Shown here one piece after another: positions 11,813-21,751 of a stretch of DNA of 21,751 nucleotides. Each line of letters begins with the position of its first letter. Position 1 is the stretch's first letter. This stretch comes from Gymnopilus junonius. Lineage: Eukaryota; Basidiomycota; Agaricomycetes; Agaricales; Galerinaceae. A program made the position numbers and the translations under genes. Location: the NCBI GenBank assembly GCA_015501075.1, contig JADNYJ010000524.1:1-21751 (forward strand), written 5' to 3'. The notes beneath the pieces were generated by a model. That model was not told the origin of the DNA. It worked only from the letters and a program-made list of their open reading frames with translations, and searched no databases.

Positions 11813-12459
11813 ACGTTTTCGTGACTCATCCTTGAAAGGTCATTTCAGTCGCCATCTCCTTTTGTTTTCACCATTCTCCAGTCATTTGCTAGTATCGTTG
11901 TGGCCGTGTATATTTAAATTTAAATTGGGTTCAAGATTCTGAAATGAAGTCAGTTGAGATAAGTAACTAGTTAAAGAACTGGGAACTGGGGATTAGATTC
12001 TCATTACTGCCGAAGGCCGAAGACCGCAGTGTGTGTGAGTACTCAGCTGATGCATCGAGATAAATTCCCAAGCTGTGCGGAGGATGGGCGCGGATGGCTG
12101 GGCGCTAAAAAAGCTTCCGAATGGCCGCCGATTAGATTCGGACAGTGGCACGAACTCGGCAGTCAAATTTTAATCTCAGACGGGGGCCACCGGGAACGAG
12201 GCGCGCTGGCTAGCTTGGCGAATACGACAACGCTGAGAAACCATTCACTCGTTCAAAAATAGCCTCGCTCACAGTCACTTGCCGAGTGTCAGTGCTAACT
12301 ATGGCGCCTTACATCCCCTCAAGCTCCCTTCCTTAGCATAGAGGCGGTACGCTCATGAATTTGGTTGCCGACAGACAGGAACTTAGCAGTTTCCCTCCTT
12401 TTTACTAAACATATACGGTCCTTTCACACTCGAAAGACTGACTCCCTTGGGCGTGAGCA
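11813..12459. other. Intergenic region, likely calpain-gene promoter
   Basis: Lies between the end of the peroxidase and the start of the calpain gene, both on the plus strand, so it should hold the peroxidase 3' UTR and the calpain promoter. It contains a small direct repeat (GCCGAAG twice, about 12010-12025) flanked by a 5-bp inverted repeat (ACTGC...GCAGT). No coding sequence was recognised. Confidence 0.5.
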
Positions 12460-15340
12460 ATGTCCGTTGCATCTTCCCGGCGAACGCGTAGTCGCAGTCG
12501 CGATCGGGGACATCGCACTAGTCAGTACCCACCTCACATGCCACCTCCTCTTCATATTCCACATGTCAATGGTGGGCCCCAGCCACAGAGTCGCGAGAAG
12601 AAATCAGCCAAGCCTATGGTGAATGTGGTCTCTTATGCTCAGCAACAGCTCGGCGTATCCGTTACCAAAGGCATGCGCAAGGCGTATGACGAGTGTAAAG
12701 CCACTGTTGAGCGCATCGCAGCTCAATGCAGGGCTAAAAACAGGAGGTTTAGGTGTGTGTCCACAGCCCCTTCGCGTTTTGTTGAAGTCCAAAACTCCAG
12801 TATCTTCTTCACCCAGAGATGTAGAATTTGACCTGGAGAACGATTATGATCGATGCTTGCACAATCTGTCTGAAAACAACTTGTTCTCAGTCGTCGACAT
12901 CCGCCGTGTCGGCGAAATCTTCGAGAAACCCATTTTTTATAGTGGCACAGCCAAGTCTGCGGAGGCTATACAAGGAGCTGTGGAGGATTGCTATCTGATT
13001 TCGGCGTTGTCAACGATGACATCAGTGGACAGGTTGATCAAGAATCTTTGTGTCGCAGTAAGTCTTCGGTTGCTCGGGTGGCATTTAGTGCTAAGTATCG
13101 CCGCAGCGTGATGAGGAAGTCGGTGTATATGGGTTTATCTTCTATCGTGACTGTTACTGGGTTCCAGTGGTCGTCGACGAGTAAGCTTTTCCTTACCATT
13201 GATCATGCCTTCGGCCACAAACCCATTGCTGCACTTGAAGCCTCTTATTCACGCGAGTTCCGAAATACGAACAACTTACACCAGTGGAGAAAGAACTATA
13301 CCACTATGAGAAGGACAAGTACAATGCAACAGCGCGGAAGGGATCCGAAGCTCTGTACTTTGCTCGGCCGACCAAGGAAGGCGAGACATGGATCCCTCTG
13401 GTAGAGAAGGCTTATGCAAAGGCGCATGGAGACTACGCGTCAGTAATGTATGGCCGAACTTGTGACGCAATTGAGGACATGACAGGGTGTGTGGGTCTGT
13501 AGCTTCTGAATCTAAATATTCCCTTTCTGATGTTTCGACTGCTTCGCTGGTCTAGAGGAGTTTCCAATCTTATTCTCACCAAGGTCCGCACATTCTGCCA
13601 TGTACATGCTCAACGCCTGAAAGTAGTCGTTTCTATTAGGATATCTTTAATCCTGACACGTTCTGGGAGAATGAGCTGCTCAAAGCTAATCACGACCGTC
13701 TCTTTGGTTGCTGGTTCAAAGGTCTGGATGGAAATCGAAGCGGTGTAAAAAACGCTACTGTCGACGGCCTCGTTGGCAATATCTCGCATTCTGTCGTCAG
13801 AGCTGTCGAGATTAGAGGGAAAAAATTCATGGTGCTGCGGGATCCTTGGGGTGATGCTGGTTGGGAGGGACCTTGGTCTGATGGGTCAAAGGAATGGACT
13901 TCTGAATGGCTTGAGATCCTACCCGAGCTCGGGCATTCATTTGGCGGAAGTGGGCAATTTGTCATGGAATGTGGGTCTATGATTATCCACCCTTTGACTG
14001 AAACTAGTGTCGGTTTGCCTAAATTACCCCCTCACAGATAAAGACTTCTTGAACGTCTGGCAAGAAATTCAAAGGACGATCATTTTTGATGATTCGTGGG
14101 TGATGTCCTCTCAGTGGCTCCATGTATCCCAGCCCTTGCCGTCGATCAAAGCTTTCACGTTCGGCGAAATTAGCTGTAAGCTTCTTTGATCCAATTACTG
14201 ATTTGCATCCTTCTTTAATGAAGTTGATTCTTCCTTTAGACACCTTCTCTCTTCCGGTGGCTTCTCCGGCCATCATTGTCTTAACAAAATACGATACACG
14301 ATATTTCAAGGATATTCAAGGACCTTGCATCTGGAATTTAGATTTCATATTGGCGAAAGAAGGAGAGACGAAGCCTTTGGAGCAATCATCCTATTCCTTC
14401 TTTTATACCAGAAGTGTTACCGTTGAGTTGGAGTTGGAAGCTGGTGATTATGTCGTTTTGGTAAGTAAACATCTTTTATATAATTATTGTTGTAAGGTAT
14501 TAATCACTATGGCTGCAGGCAAGGCTCGATGCTGCACCAACTAAAGACAAGGTGAAATGGATTTTCTCATATTTATATTTCTTGCTCTGATACGCAATTG
14601 GATTCTGTATTTAGGATTACTTCAGGAAGGGCCTAGCTAGTGGATGGGATAGACGCAAGTTAGCGCGTATAATGACAGAGCGAGCAAAGGGACAGTCCAT
14701 TGCTTCCAACTACAAACCGAAGTGCGTCCAGCTATCCCCTTGAAAATAATTAACATTTAACAAATTTTACCCCCATTCCAGCCCTCAACTCCTTCCTACA
14801 CCTGCATCCACCATTCTCGCCAGCGAACAAATCAAAGCTGACAAAGTAACGCGAGAAGCCGTCAAAACCTACGCAGGAGACGTCAAGCCAGGCGAGAGCG
14901 TCACAGTAACCACCACAACTACAACGACTACTATAGTGGCTAAGAATAGCAAGCAAGAGGATAGCCCTCTCACTCGCGGCGCTTCTCGAGGTGGCATCAA
15001 CAACATCACGGCTGGCCCACTGCCATTCGTCAACGGGTATGGAGCATCCCGAGAACCGGGCTTGGTAGGCTTGGGAGGCCCGCCCTCTCCTTCTCCACCC
15101 CATTCACCTGTCTCGCCCCAACCATACACGTCTATACCTTTGGCGCGCGACCCTCCTTTACCTCCTCCGCCTATGATGGAATGGAACCCGTCTGCGCCAC
15201 TACCAAATGATGTATTGGAGGAGGATAATTCGACCGTTATTGGGTTAAAGGTGTATACGAAAAAGAAGGCGCCGACGGTTATCACCGGGAGGTTGAAGCC
15301 ACCTTCAGATTCTTCTACTAATGGACCCGCACCTTATTAG
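12460..15340 (+). CDS. Calpain-family (C2) cysteine protease-like protein
   Basis: Eleven exons: 12460-12752, 12817-13057, 13107-13180, 13241-13486, 13556-13583, 13640-13970, 14038-14175, 14240-14460, 14519-14551, 14615-14721, 14782-15340. They total 2271 nt (756 aa) with every phase consistent. A basic Arg/Ser-rich N-terminus (about 1-20) precedes a calpain catalytic domain (about 100-405) and a C2-like beta domain (about 405-530). A Pro/Ser-rich linker and a short Lys-rich tail follow. The active-site Cys is kept (DCYLISALST, Cys156). The histidine motif, normally GHAYSV, reads GNISHSV, so the expected position is Ile342 and the nearest His is 344. The RNPWG asparagine is Asp362 (RDPWG). 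Calpains are cytosolic calcium-linked regulatory proteases; given these changes this one may be inactive. The downstream text GWEGPWSDGSKEWTSEW is classic calpain. Confidence 0.93.
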
Positions 15341-15626
15341 ATGGGACTTTGCAACAATCTCTTTTCTGTGATGACTTCTATTATGTAACCTTACCTTAGT
15401 CGTGCTCATCGTGTCTGCATATCATTTATATCTCGAGATCGAAGTTGTATTCCAAAGACTACACATTACGTATATGTACTAACAACATTTTGGACAATTA
15501 AGGAGCAATAGAATATAATAAGATAATTAGGAATGCAAGGTATGTACGATATGGAAAGCGTTGTAGAGTATAGCGTCAAAGCAAGATAAAAAAATAGAAA
15601 TCCAAAGTCTCCGTAGCGAAAATTGT

Positions 15627-17592
15627 TCAAGGTTGAAGATGGATACGAACATGCTGTCCGAGATTATCACGACGACTGAAGCTTTTATCGCACCCTTCAT
15701 AGGGGCATGGGTGAGCTGCAGCAAATAAGACGCTGTAATCAGGATCGGACTAAACACTTTGGGGAAAACAACTTACGTTTATCATTCGTATGAATGCACC
15801 TCACATGCCGCTTCAAATGCTCGCCCCTCACAAAGCACTTGCCACATCCTGGAACAACACAGACAAATGACCTTGACCCAGAACCATCTTCGGGGACAGG
15901 TGTAGAACGACTTGAACCTGTTGATCTTCTCCTAGAACCGCGGCCGGATAGACTCTCCGATCTGGCGTTAGAATTCATTCCAAATCCAAACGCATCATCG
16001 TCTTTGGCGCCACTACTGCCAGACCGCGCGTTAATAGAAGGGCTCGCGGATCCAGACACCTCGGCGACGTAGGGTACCTTGCGGCCGCGGCTTTTTTTGT
16101 TGAGGTTGGGAACAGGAACAGGTAACGGAATGGGATGGTTCTTGCGCTTCCTGATGCCAATCCTCCCTTCCTGGTAAAGGGCTAAGGCGTTTTCAACGTC
16201 GACCCCAAGGTCGTCAGGCAGGTCACTACCCGCAGACGATTTGTTGCCCATCTGAGTGATGAGGGCCAAAGCGAGCGCCGCACTTCCTTTTGCCTTGCCG
16301 TTGTTACGTTTTGTTGTCTTCCTTGGGAGGGCCAACGGTTTGGAACCCCCATCGCATGAGAATCCAGCGTGATCCAATGAAGAGTAGGTTGGATCAGGAG
16401 AAGCTGATCTAGAAGGACGGTAATCATCCGAGTCGCCGTCAGCATCAAGCCCGTCATCGTCGTCAAGATCAAATTCAAAAGGGTGCTCCAATCGCAAGCT
16501 GGCAGATCTTCGTGCGCGCTTGGAGCTACGAGTAGAAGCTGTCGCCTCGCTTGCAGTCGTTGAAGAAAGAGAGGATAGTTTGGCGGGTCGTTTCGCGCCT
16601 GCAATTGGAGAGATGAAAGACAAAGATCGCTGGCGCTTCGGTCTCCTGGTAGGAGATGGAACCTGGAGCAGGTCTGCGTCCGACCATCCTAATAGTCCTT
16701 GTCCAGAACGGGCGGGCGAGGGTTTGGGCTGGGCGATAGGCAATGGAGAATCTCGAAATGGGGATGAAGCTGGCGATGCAGCAGAAATAGTGGCAGATCG
16801 CAAGGGGGAGGTTTTTACGGACATAGATTGAGCAATAGGCATAGCATAAGTCCCATCCGGGAGTATAGCCGGTACATGACTGGGCGGCTGGGCCGGTCCA
16901 TTCGCCCAAGGTGAAGACGCGCTCCCTTGCTGGAGGTTGGAATGGGCGGTTTGTGATGTGGGATGACTGGGTGAAGTTTGTGGGGCAAGTTGGAGGAATA
17001 ATGCAGGGTTGATTGTAGTAGGAGGTGAATCGGAGCTTCCTGAAGACGGAAGGGACACAAAAGGAAAAGAAAGGCCATCCGGGATTCGTCGCCTTGTATT
17101 ATCACCTGCAGGACGGGGCGCCGAGGGCTGAGTGTCGCAAAACTCCAAGGAGAGGGAAGACGAAATGTACATCTGCCAAGATATATCTTCACGGGTCGGT
17201 GAAATCGGGGGATTGGCAGTTTGTGGAGTGTACGCAATTCGAGAAGCCGGCTGACCCCGCAAAGGGGAGGATGAGTACTGTACTAAAGGAACGTTGGAAG
17301 AGCCAGTGCGAATTGCATGGGTAGAACGAGCATTCCGAAGAGGCGAAATATTATGAAGATCATTTTGAGATGGCCAAGAGGTTCTACTCAATGGCGACGT
17401 CGCTTCTGGCCAGAATGTAGGATCGGGATCGTTGAAGCTGGGTATGGATCGCAGGTGAGTTCTAACGTTTCTAGGTGATGAATGAGCTCTGGAGACAGGG
17501 CTGGAATCGGACAAGAGAGCTGCGAGGTCGTTGTTCGAGTAGGAAGCACCACCATCCAAGTTTTCCATGTCGAAAAGCATTCCGATGTCCAT
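15627..17592 (-). CDS. C2H2 zinc-finger transcription factor
   Basis: Two exons, 15777-17592 and 15627-15715, joined across a 61-nt intron (15716-15776), give 634 aa. Almost all of the protein is Ser/Pro/Ala-rich and probably disordered, with basic patches (RRPKRQRS, KRARRS, RKRKNHP) that may be nuclear signals and an acidic run (FDLDDDDGLDADGDSDD). Two C2H2 fingers sit at the extreme C-terminus: Cys578, Cys583, His596, His601 and Cys609, Cys614, His627, His631, separated by an HTNDKPHP linker. The intron falls in this linker. Paired C-terminal fingers with GEHLKRHVR and SRRDNLGQHVRIH resemble Msn2/4-type fungal stress regulators, a loose inference. The ORF is open upstream to 17721, but that extension is hydrophobic and unlike the rest; MDIGMLFDMENL at 17592 is a better start. 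It converges with the calpain gene. Confidence 0.9.
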
Positions 17593-18217
17593 TCCAGAGG
17601 AGAGAAGACGTCCTCGTAGATTAAGGCACAGATTTTGGAGGATAGTCAAAACCGCGACGCAGGAGGCTAAACGAACTGTAGTGATAACGAGCGAGAAGGA
17701 AAAGAATATATGGCTGACCACGACGAATGAGACCGCGGAAGCCAGGCCCGTTGCATTCGTTCAAGTCCGCTGGTCGCAATTAAAATTCAGAAAGAGGTTG
17801 ATGACCGAATGGACAAAGTCAAAAAGACGTTCTCGCCAAAATTTCCGACCAAGAAAATACACATAAATAGCGATAGTCAGGTATGGAGGAGCGTCCAAGA
17901 CACTTCATTCCTGCCATCGGGACATTGATTCGGATCTGACTCTCGTTACAAATCGGAATACATGACCAAAAAGAACTTTGTACCTTACCAGCAGAATAAC
18001 ATGGAAGTTTGAAGAGAAACATAGCTTGTAAAAATGTCGATCTTTCCAGTTTTCTTCGCGGAGGAATTTTGTTGAATTTTCGGTCTGTCAACGAAGTCGA
18101 AGCCGATGGCAGTCAGATAATTACATCCGGTGTTTGGCATCAGACACAGTCACAAACACGTTAACCCCAGATTGTGGTTCCATTAAATTTCAGCCTTTGC
18201 TTCATTACCCTCATACC
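17593..18217. promoter_or_regulatory. Divergent promoter region between the C2H2 factor and BUD20
   Basis: The two genes point away from each other across about 625 bp, so this interval must hold both 5' UTRs and promoters. The C2H2 ORF is open without a stop up to 17721, so part is probably its transcribed leader. No conserved core element was identified. Confidence 0.5.
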
Positions 18218-18779
18218 ATGGGTCGCCTACGTCGATCTCGGACCCATAAAGCGCAAAGAGACGTGCACAGGGCATCAAGAACGAGAGTGAGTTCTAAAAT
18301 CTCCCTTTTTTGTCGTTTTCTGACCGAGAGTTTTAGGTGAGGACAAGAGATCTTGACCAGATCCAACTCATCGACCTCGATCCCAAAGTGTGTGTTTAAA
18401 ATTCCGAAACATAGACCACGAGATTGAGTGCTCCTTATTTTAGAACAGAGCCAAATTAGAGGCCCAACCAGTAGACTATGAAAAGCCTGGTCTTGCCCAG
18501 CATTACTGCGTAGAATGTGCAAAGTGAGATCTTGTGCTCTGCTCGATTTGTTGATCATATTGCAGATATTGTCCTTCTTACTCGTAATTTTTCAGATACT
18601 ACGAGACGGATGCGGCCTTGCAATCTCATTGGCGGAGTAAAGTGCATAAACGACGATGTAAACTGCTACGAGAACCAGCTTATACGATAGAGGAGGCGGA
18701 ACGAGCAGCGGGACTTGGAAGGGAAAACAAACGGCCGACAGCGGCGGTTGCTTCAGATATCATGGTCGACGTTGCTTGA
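18218..18779 (+). CDS. BUD20: Bud20/ZNF593-family ribosome-biogenesis zinc-finger protein
   Basis: Four exons, 18218-18286, 18337-18387, 18444-18523 and 18596-18779, total 384 nt (127 aa). The family signature is complete: an N-terminal MGRLRRSRTHKAQRDVHR, the segment DLDQIQLIDLDP, then one C2H2 finger with Cys62, Cys65, His78 and His84 (CX2CX12HX5H) followed by KRRCKLLREPAYTIEEAERAAG. Bud20 is a pre-60S shuttling factor that helps export large ribosomal subunits. The introns are 50, 56 and 72 nt, all GT-AG, with a non-consensus GTGTGT donor at the second. The length matches the family. It lies head to head with the C2H2 factor gene and tail to tail with the small secreted protein array. Confidence 0.96.
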
Positions 18780-19145
18780 TTTGTATCATATGTGTACGGA
18801 ATATTTTTTAGCCTTGGAACTCGCTCATAACTTAATAGATGTGTGGTGATGCTTGTCCTCACCTCTTGGAAACGTTTCCACACTGAATGCGCGCAACTGC
18901 ACTTTTTCGTCGTTTGTGGTCGTGTGATGGTTCTCGCTCCAACGTCATTTAATTTCTGTGAGACTTTTGTAAGACCTAAAGATCAGGCCGTTCAACACCG
19001 TGTTGGTTAAGGTTTGATCAGCAGACTTGTTATGACCATTTGCGCTGAATACTATTTCCCTCTTTACAGGTTCATTCTACTCGTGGATACTTCTGGATGA
19101 CAAGACTCAAGTCCTTCCGGTCGTGATGTGCCTCAGAGCCATTTC
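18780..19145. other. Convergent 3' interval
   Basis: Lies between the ends of BUD20 (plus) and the first small secreted protein gene (minus), so it should hold both 3' UTRs. No coding sequence was recognised. Confidence 0.5.
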
Positions 19146-19621
19146 TCAGAGAGCGCAAGCGTGCGTCAATGGGACGCAGCTGAAAGCCAGATATCAATTT
19201 TCCGAAGAAAGGATAGGGATTGCCACGTCGATTTACCTTCCGTTCTTTCGAGGGTTACCAACGACTATAGGACCTGGTATGCAACAATACGTCCCAGATG
19301 GGCCTGAAAACCATGTTAGCTCAAATATTCCGCGACGGGTCGTTCAACCAAAGCTTACAAGCCGACCCCTGCGTTTGAAAGTAAAGTTTATGCCGTTCAA
19401 TAACCAAAGCCGTTGCAAATTATTCGGGCACGTACAGTAGAACTACCTGCAGGGTTTGCGTGTCTGGTCAGCCGTGTGTTCAGGAGACTTTGAAGGTCAA
19501 ATATCGAGTGCCTACAAGGCGCAGAGATAGGCCCGGAAATAAAGGTGCGACGTTCAGGAAGGGCATACGCTACAGAAACGAAGAAGAGGGAGATAGAAAG
19601 AGGTACGATTGAAAGCTTCAT
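19146..19621 (-). CDS. Small secreted cysteine-rich protein, array copy A
   Basis: Exons: 19436-19621, 19359-19368 (10 nt), 19237-19303 and 19146-19179, total 297 nt (98 aa), phases consistent. The N-terminus MKLSIVPLSISLFFVSVAYA is a clear signal peptide. The mature end reads ACPSGTYCCIPGPIVVGNP and finishes CVPLTHACAL, giving the pattern C-X5-CC-X15-C-X6-C. A 57-nt GT-AG segment at 19512-19568 may be a further, in-frame intron, as copy B has an intron-like gap at this place; that would leave 79 aa. I do not recognise the family. Extracellular location is inferred from the signal peptide. Copies B and C lie upstream on the same strand with the same exon plan, indicating tandem duplication. 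A TATA-like element near 19702 supports transcription. An in-frame ATG at 19780 is a less likely start. Confidence 0.82.
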
Positions 19622-19697
19622 CTTTGCTTTGAATTTTTCAATTTGATCAAATTCGATCCTTGGGGTCCCTTTTGTAGGTCTCGGGAGAGGGCTGCGC

Positions 19698-19706
19698 AAT
19701 ATATCA
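19698..19706 (-). promoter_or_regulatory. TATA-like element of copy A
   Basis: GATATATT on the minus strand, about 80 bases upstream of the copy A ATG. Copy B has a similar element at about the same distance. Confidence 0.4.
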
Positions 19707-20195
19707 GTACCTAATGATACTTCGGTTCGATATCGGAATTGGTGGTGCCCCTTGATGTTCCCATTAAAAATGGATGGCATGACCCTCGGCGCTCAATGAT
19801 TATCATGTCATGTAGCAGAAACGTCAGGCTACCCACCCGAACGGCTCTTCAGTAGGTTATCTGACGAGGAACCATAAAGAGTTATAGCCGTATAGTATGC
19901 TCATGCTCTTCCTGACAGGTGGGTTCAATTACAACATCATTCTGATCTTCGGTTGAATGCCACCACAAGATAATTATCATCAGACAACGTTTTACGCACA
20001 TTCTAGCGATCATTCCTTGTCAGATCGGATTTCGCATGGCCTCATCCTTTAAGTTGTTCCATACAGAAATAGTATTTCAAAACCTGAAGCTCATGACTTG
20101 CATTAGGTTACAACAACGGGTTACTTGGCCTCTTCCGCCGATAATGAGAATCCCTTTTCTCGTTTCCAGTGGATTGATTCCATCTCCTCAGGAGT
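19707..20195. other. Intergenic region between copies A and B
   Basis: Upstream of copy A and downstream of copy B, both on the minus strand. No coding sequence or repeat was recognised. Confidence 0.45.
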
Positions 20196-20663
20196 TCAGG
20201 CAGGGCACGCTTCGAACACGCTCACGCAACTGGACACCTGTTAGCCTCTTATTTTGTTATTGACGCGAAGCAGAACTCACGCTCCAGTCGTTCTAGGATT
20301 ACCAACGATGATAGGACCTGGAATGCAACACCATGTTCCGCTGGGGCCTATTTTTTTAAACGCGAAAACGAGAGAGTCAGCTTTCGATTAAACGGTGAGG
20401 TGAGTCAGATTACTTACAAGGCGGTTCCTATTTTATTTGACGAGTCTAATCATTCACAAGAGTCGATCAACTTGCGAAATTGGGACGTACATTCGCACCA
20501 CCTGTGAACGACTCGAACACGTCAGCATTCTGGGCTACGGATGCAGCAGAGATCTAAGATGAAATGTGAAGACTTGTAAATAATATCATCGCGTCTGTGA
20601 GGACTAGCGAATGGCGGAGATGAAGGCCAGGGAGAGTGCGAGATGGGTAAGGGAGAGTTTCAT
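20196..20663 (-). pseudogene. Small secreted cysteine-rich protein, array copy B (exon 1 damaged)
   Basis: Three downstream exons correspond exactly to copy A: 20418-20427 (10 nt), 20281-20347 (67 nt) and 20196-20229 (34 nt), encoding CPSGTWCCIPGPIIVGNP and ending CVSVFEACPA. The cysteine spacing is the same as in copy A (C-X5-CC-X15-C-X6-C). A further exon at 20491-20553 (AASVAQNADVFESFTGG) follows a TTAG acceptor. The first exon, ATG at 20663, encodes a signal peptide (MKLSLTHLALSLAFISA) but meets a TAG at 20604-20606, and no GT lies between the ATG and that stop, so it cannot be spliced canonically to the rest. A rare non-GT donor, an assembly error, or true loss of function are all possible. 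I lean to a recent pseudogene or a mis-sequenced donor. Confidence 0.65.
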
Positions 20664-21473
20664 CGTTTTTTCTTTTTGGCTGGATAGAGTTGAATTGAAT
20701 TTCAGATTAACCAGGAGTGGATGTTGAACAGCCCATTAAATACGTCAAGTCAGGTGTTGCATACAGATGTAGTATCCAGACTTCTCTGCAATTTCGATCG
20801 ATGTGGGTTTACATCGGAACGTGAGTCTCAATTCCTCACTGACTACATTTAAGATCATGACAGACCAGGCCATGTGTTCTCCCTTCTGCAGGTCAATTGA
20901 TGAGATGGAAGTATCTCGGCTCGGTATGGCTTAGTTCGTATTCACCGTCTTTCTGGGTAATTTTCTTGCTCTTGCCAATTTTCTTCTTTTTTTGGATGTG
21001 GTGCCAGTGGGGTGGATTTTGACTTGGTGTGTTTGTGTTCTTTTTTTTTCTACTCTATCAGGATTATCCATCTAACTTTCATATGTAGATGGATGTAGAA
21101 GCGACCCACTATGGTCCATTTGAAATCGGATCTGCGATCCCTTCTGGAAACTGATTTTCGATTTTTATGTCGTCGGTACAGCAGGTGCTAGGTGAGGGAT
21201 GTTCTTCTCGGAATAACATACGCGTCAACTTGTAGTTCTATGATAGGTCATGTTCATAGAGTATTCTCTTGGCGTTTAGATGAGCGGTCTAGATCATTCA
21301 ATGAGCATCTTCAATTTCAATTGGATATAAGCATGATGTCGATCGTTTCTTTACTGCATGCAAGTATTTCATAATGCCAACTTGGATTGCTAATTCTCCT
21401 CCAGATAATTAGTCCATACTATAACCACCCATTCATTTCCTCCTCCTCCTTTAAATTCGATGTCTTCTGCTTT
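20664..21473. other. Intergenic region between copies B and C
   Basis: Contains the upstream region of copy B, including a TATA-like TATTTAAT on the minus strand near 20735-20742, about 75 bases before its ATG. T-rich tracts occur around 20980-21060. No coding sequence was recognised. Confidence 0.5.
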
Positions 21474-21751
21474 TCAAGCAGGGCATGCAGCACCCGGACC
21501 TAGACAACTATATATAGAAAGCGTCATTTTTTTCAGAGACATAATAATGAAGTGCAACTTACTACCCAGTCATCCTAGGTGTACCTGCCCGGATGGATCC
21601 TGGGATGCAACACCAATACCCCGCAGGGTCTCATGATTCAAGTTACACTTGCAAGTAAGTAATTTGTTTATGAATTTGAATTTGAGTTTGAATTTGAGTT
21701 TGATAGAGATCATTACCAGCACGTGATCAGACGCTTACTTACTTACTTACA
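21474..21751 (-). CDS. Small secreted cysteine-rich protein, array copy C (partial)
   Basis: Only the 3' part is in the window: the last base of the micro-exon (21751), then exons 21566-21629 (64 nt) and 21474-21507 (34 nt), in the same phases as copies A and B. The peptide contains PAGYWCCIPGSIRAG and ends CLGPGAACPA. It is one codon shorter than A and B in the middle exon. The first cysteine of the motif is replaced by tyrosine (TAC at the splice junction), leaving CC-X14-C-X6-C. The donor after the micro-exon lies inside a (GTAA)4 repeat, so the exact splice point is ambiguous, and the acceptor is an unusual GAG. The signal peptide exon lies beyond the right edge. Confidence 0.72.
21671..21704. 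repeat. Imperfect (TTTGAR) hexamer repeat in an intron of copy C
   Basis: About five imperfect copies of a six-base unit, lying inside the intron between the micro-exon and the cysteine-rich exon of copy C. Confidence 0.7.
21734..21750. repeat. (CTTA)4 microsatellite covering a splice donor
   Basis: On the minus strand this reads GTAAGTAAGTAAGTAAG, i.e. four overlapping consensus donors directly after the presumed micro-exon of copy C. Confidence 0.85.

Noticed and set aside
17593..17721. N-terminal extension of the C2H2 factor ORF to an ATG at 17721
   Set aside because: The extension is hydrophobic and unlike the rest of the protein; MDIGMLFDMENL is a more typical start.

Overview
The window looks like nuclear DNA from a filamentous basidiomycete, most likely an Agaricomycete. 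Every gene I could resolve is cut by short spliceosomal introns (mostly 49-72 nt, GT-AG), and one gene is a class II secreted haem peroxidase, a family essentially confined to Agaricomycetes. There are no operons or bacterial signals. All gene models were built by hand from splice sites and codon phase. Model coordinates give spliced coding sequence only.

Layout, left to right: (1) 912-1249, minus: the 5' part of a GATA zinc-finger gene; the second half of the finger is not found in the window. (2) 1250-6736: a long gene-poor block. (3) 6737-7565, minus: RPL37 in six exons, including an ATG-only first coding exon and a 7-nt exon. (4) 7566-10063: second gene-poor block. (5) 10064-11812, plus: a 14-exon class II peroxidase with what look like three single-base deletions around the proximal-histidine segment; together they restore the frame. 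(6) 12460-15340, plus: an 11-exon calpain-family gene of 756 aa, intact in frame but with altered catalytic residues. (7) 15627-17592, minus: a 634-aa C2H2 transcription factor. (8) 18218-18779, plus: BUD20, a ribosome-biogenesis zinc-finger protein, divergent from the C2H2 factor. (9) 19146-21751, minus: a tandem array of three related, apparently undescribed small cysteine-rich secreted proteins. The first is intact, the second has a damaged first exon, and the third runs off the window edge.

The genes do not form one pathway. RPL37 and BUD20 both serve the 60S ribosomal subunit but lie about 11 kb apart, so this is probably coincidence. The most interesting part is the small secreted protein array. 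All three copies keep identical intron phases and a 34-nt last exon, and two visibly share a 10-nt micro-exon. I do not recognise the family. The peroxidase is a second secreted-protein gene and could be a decaying copy, a recoded one, or an assembly artefact.
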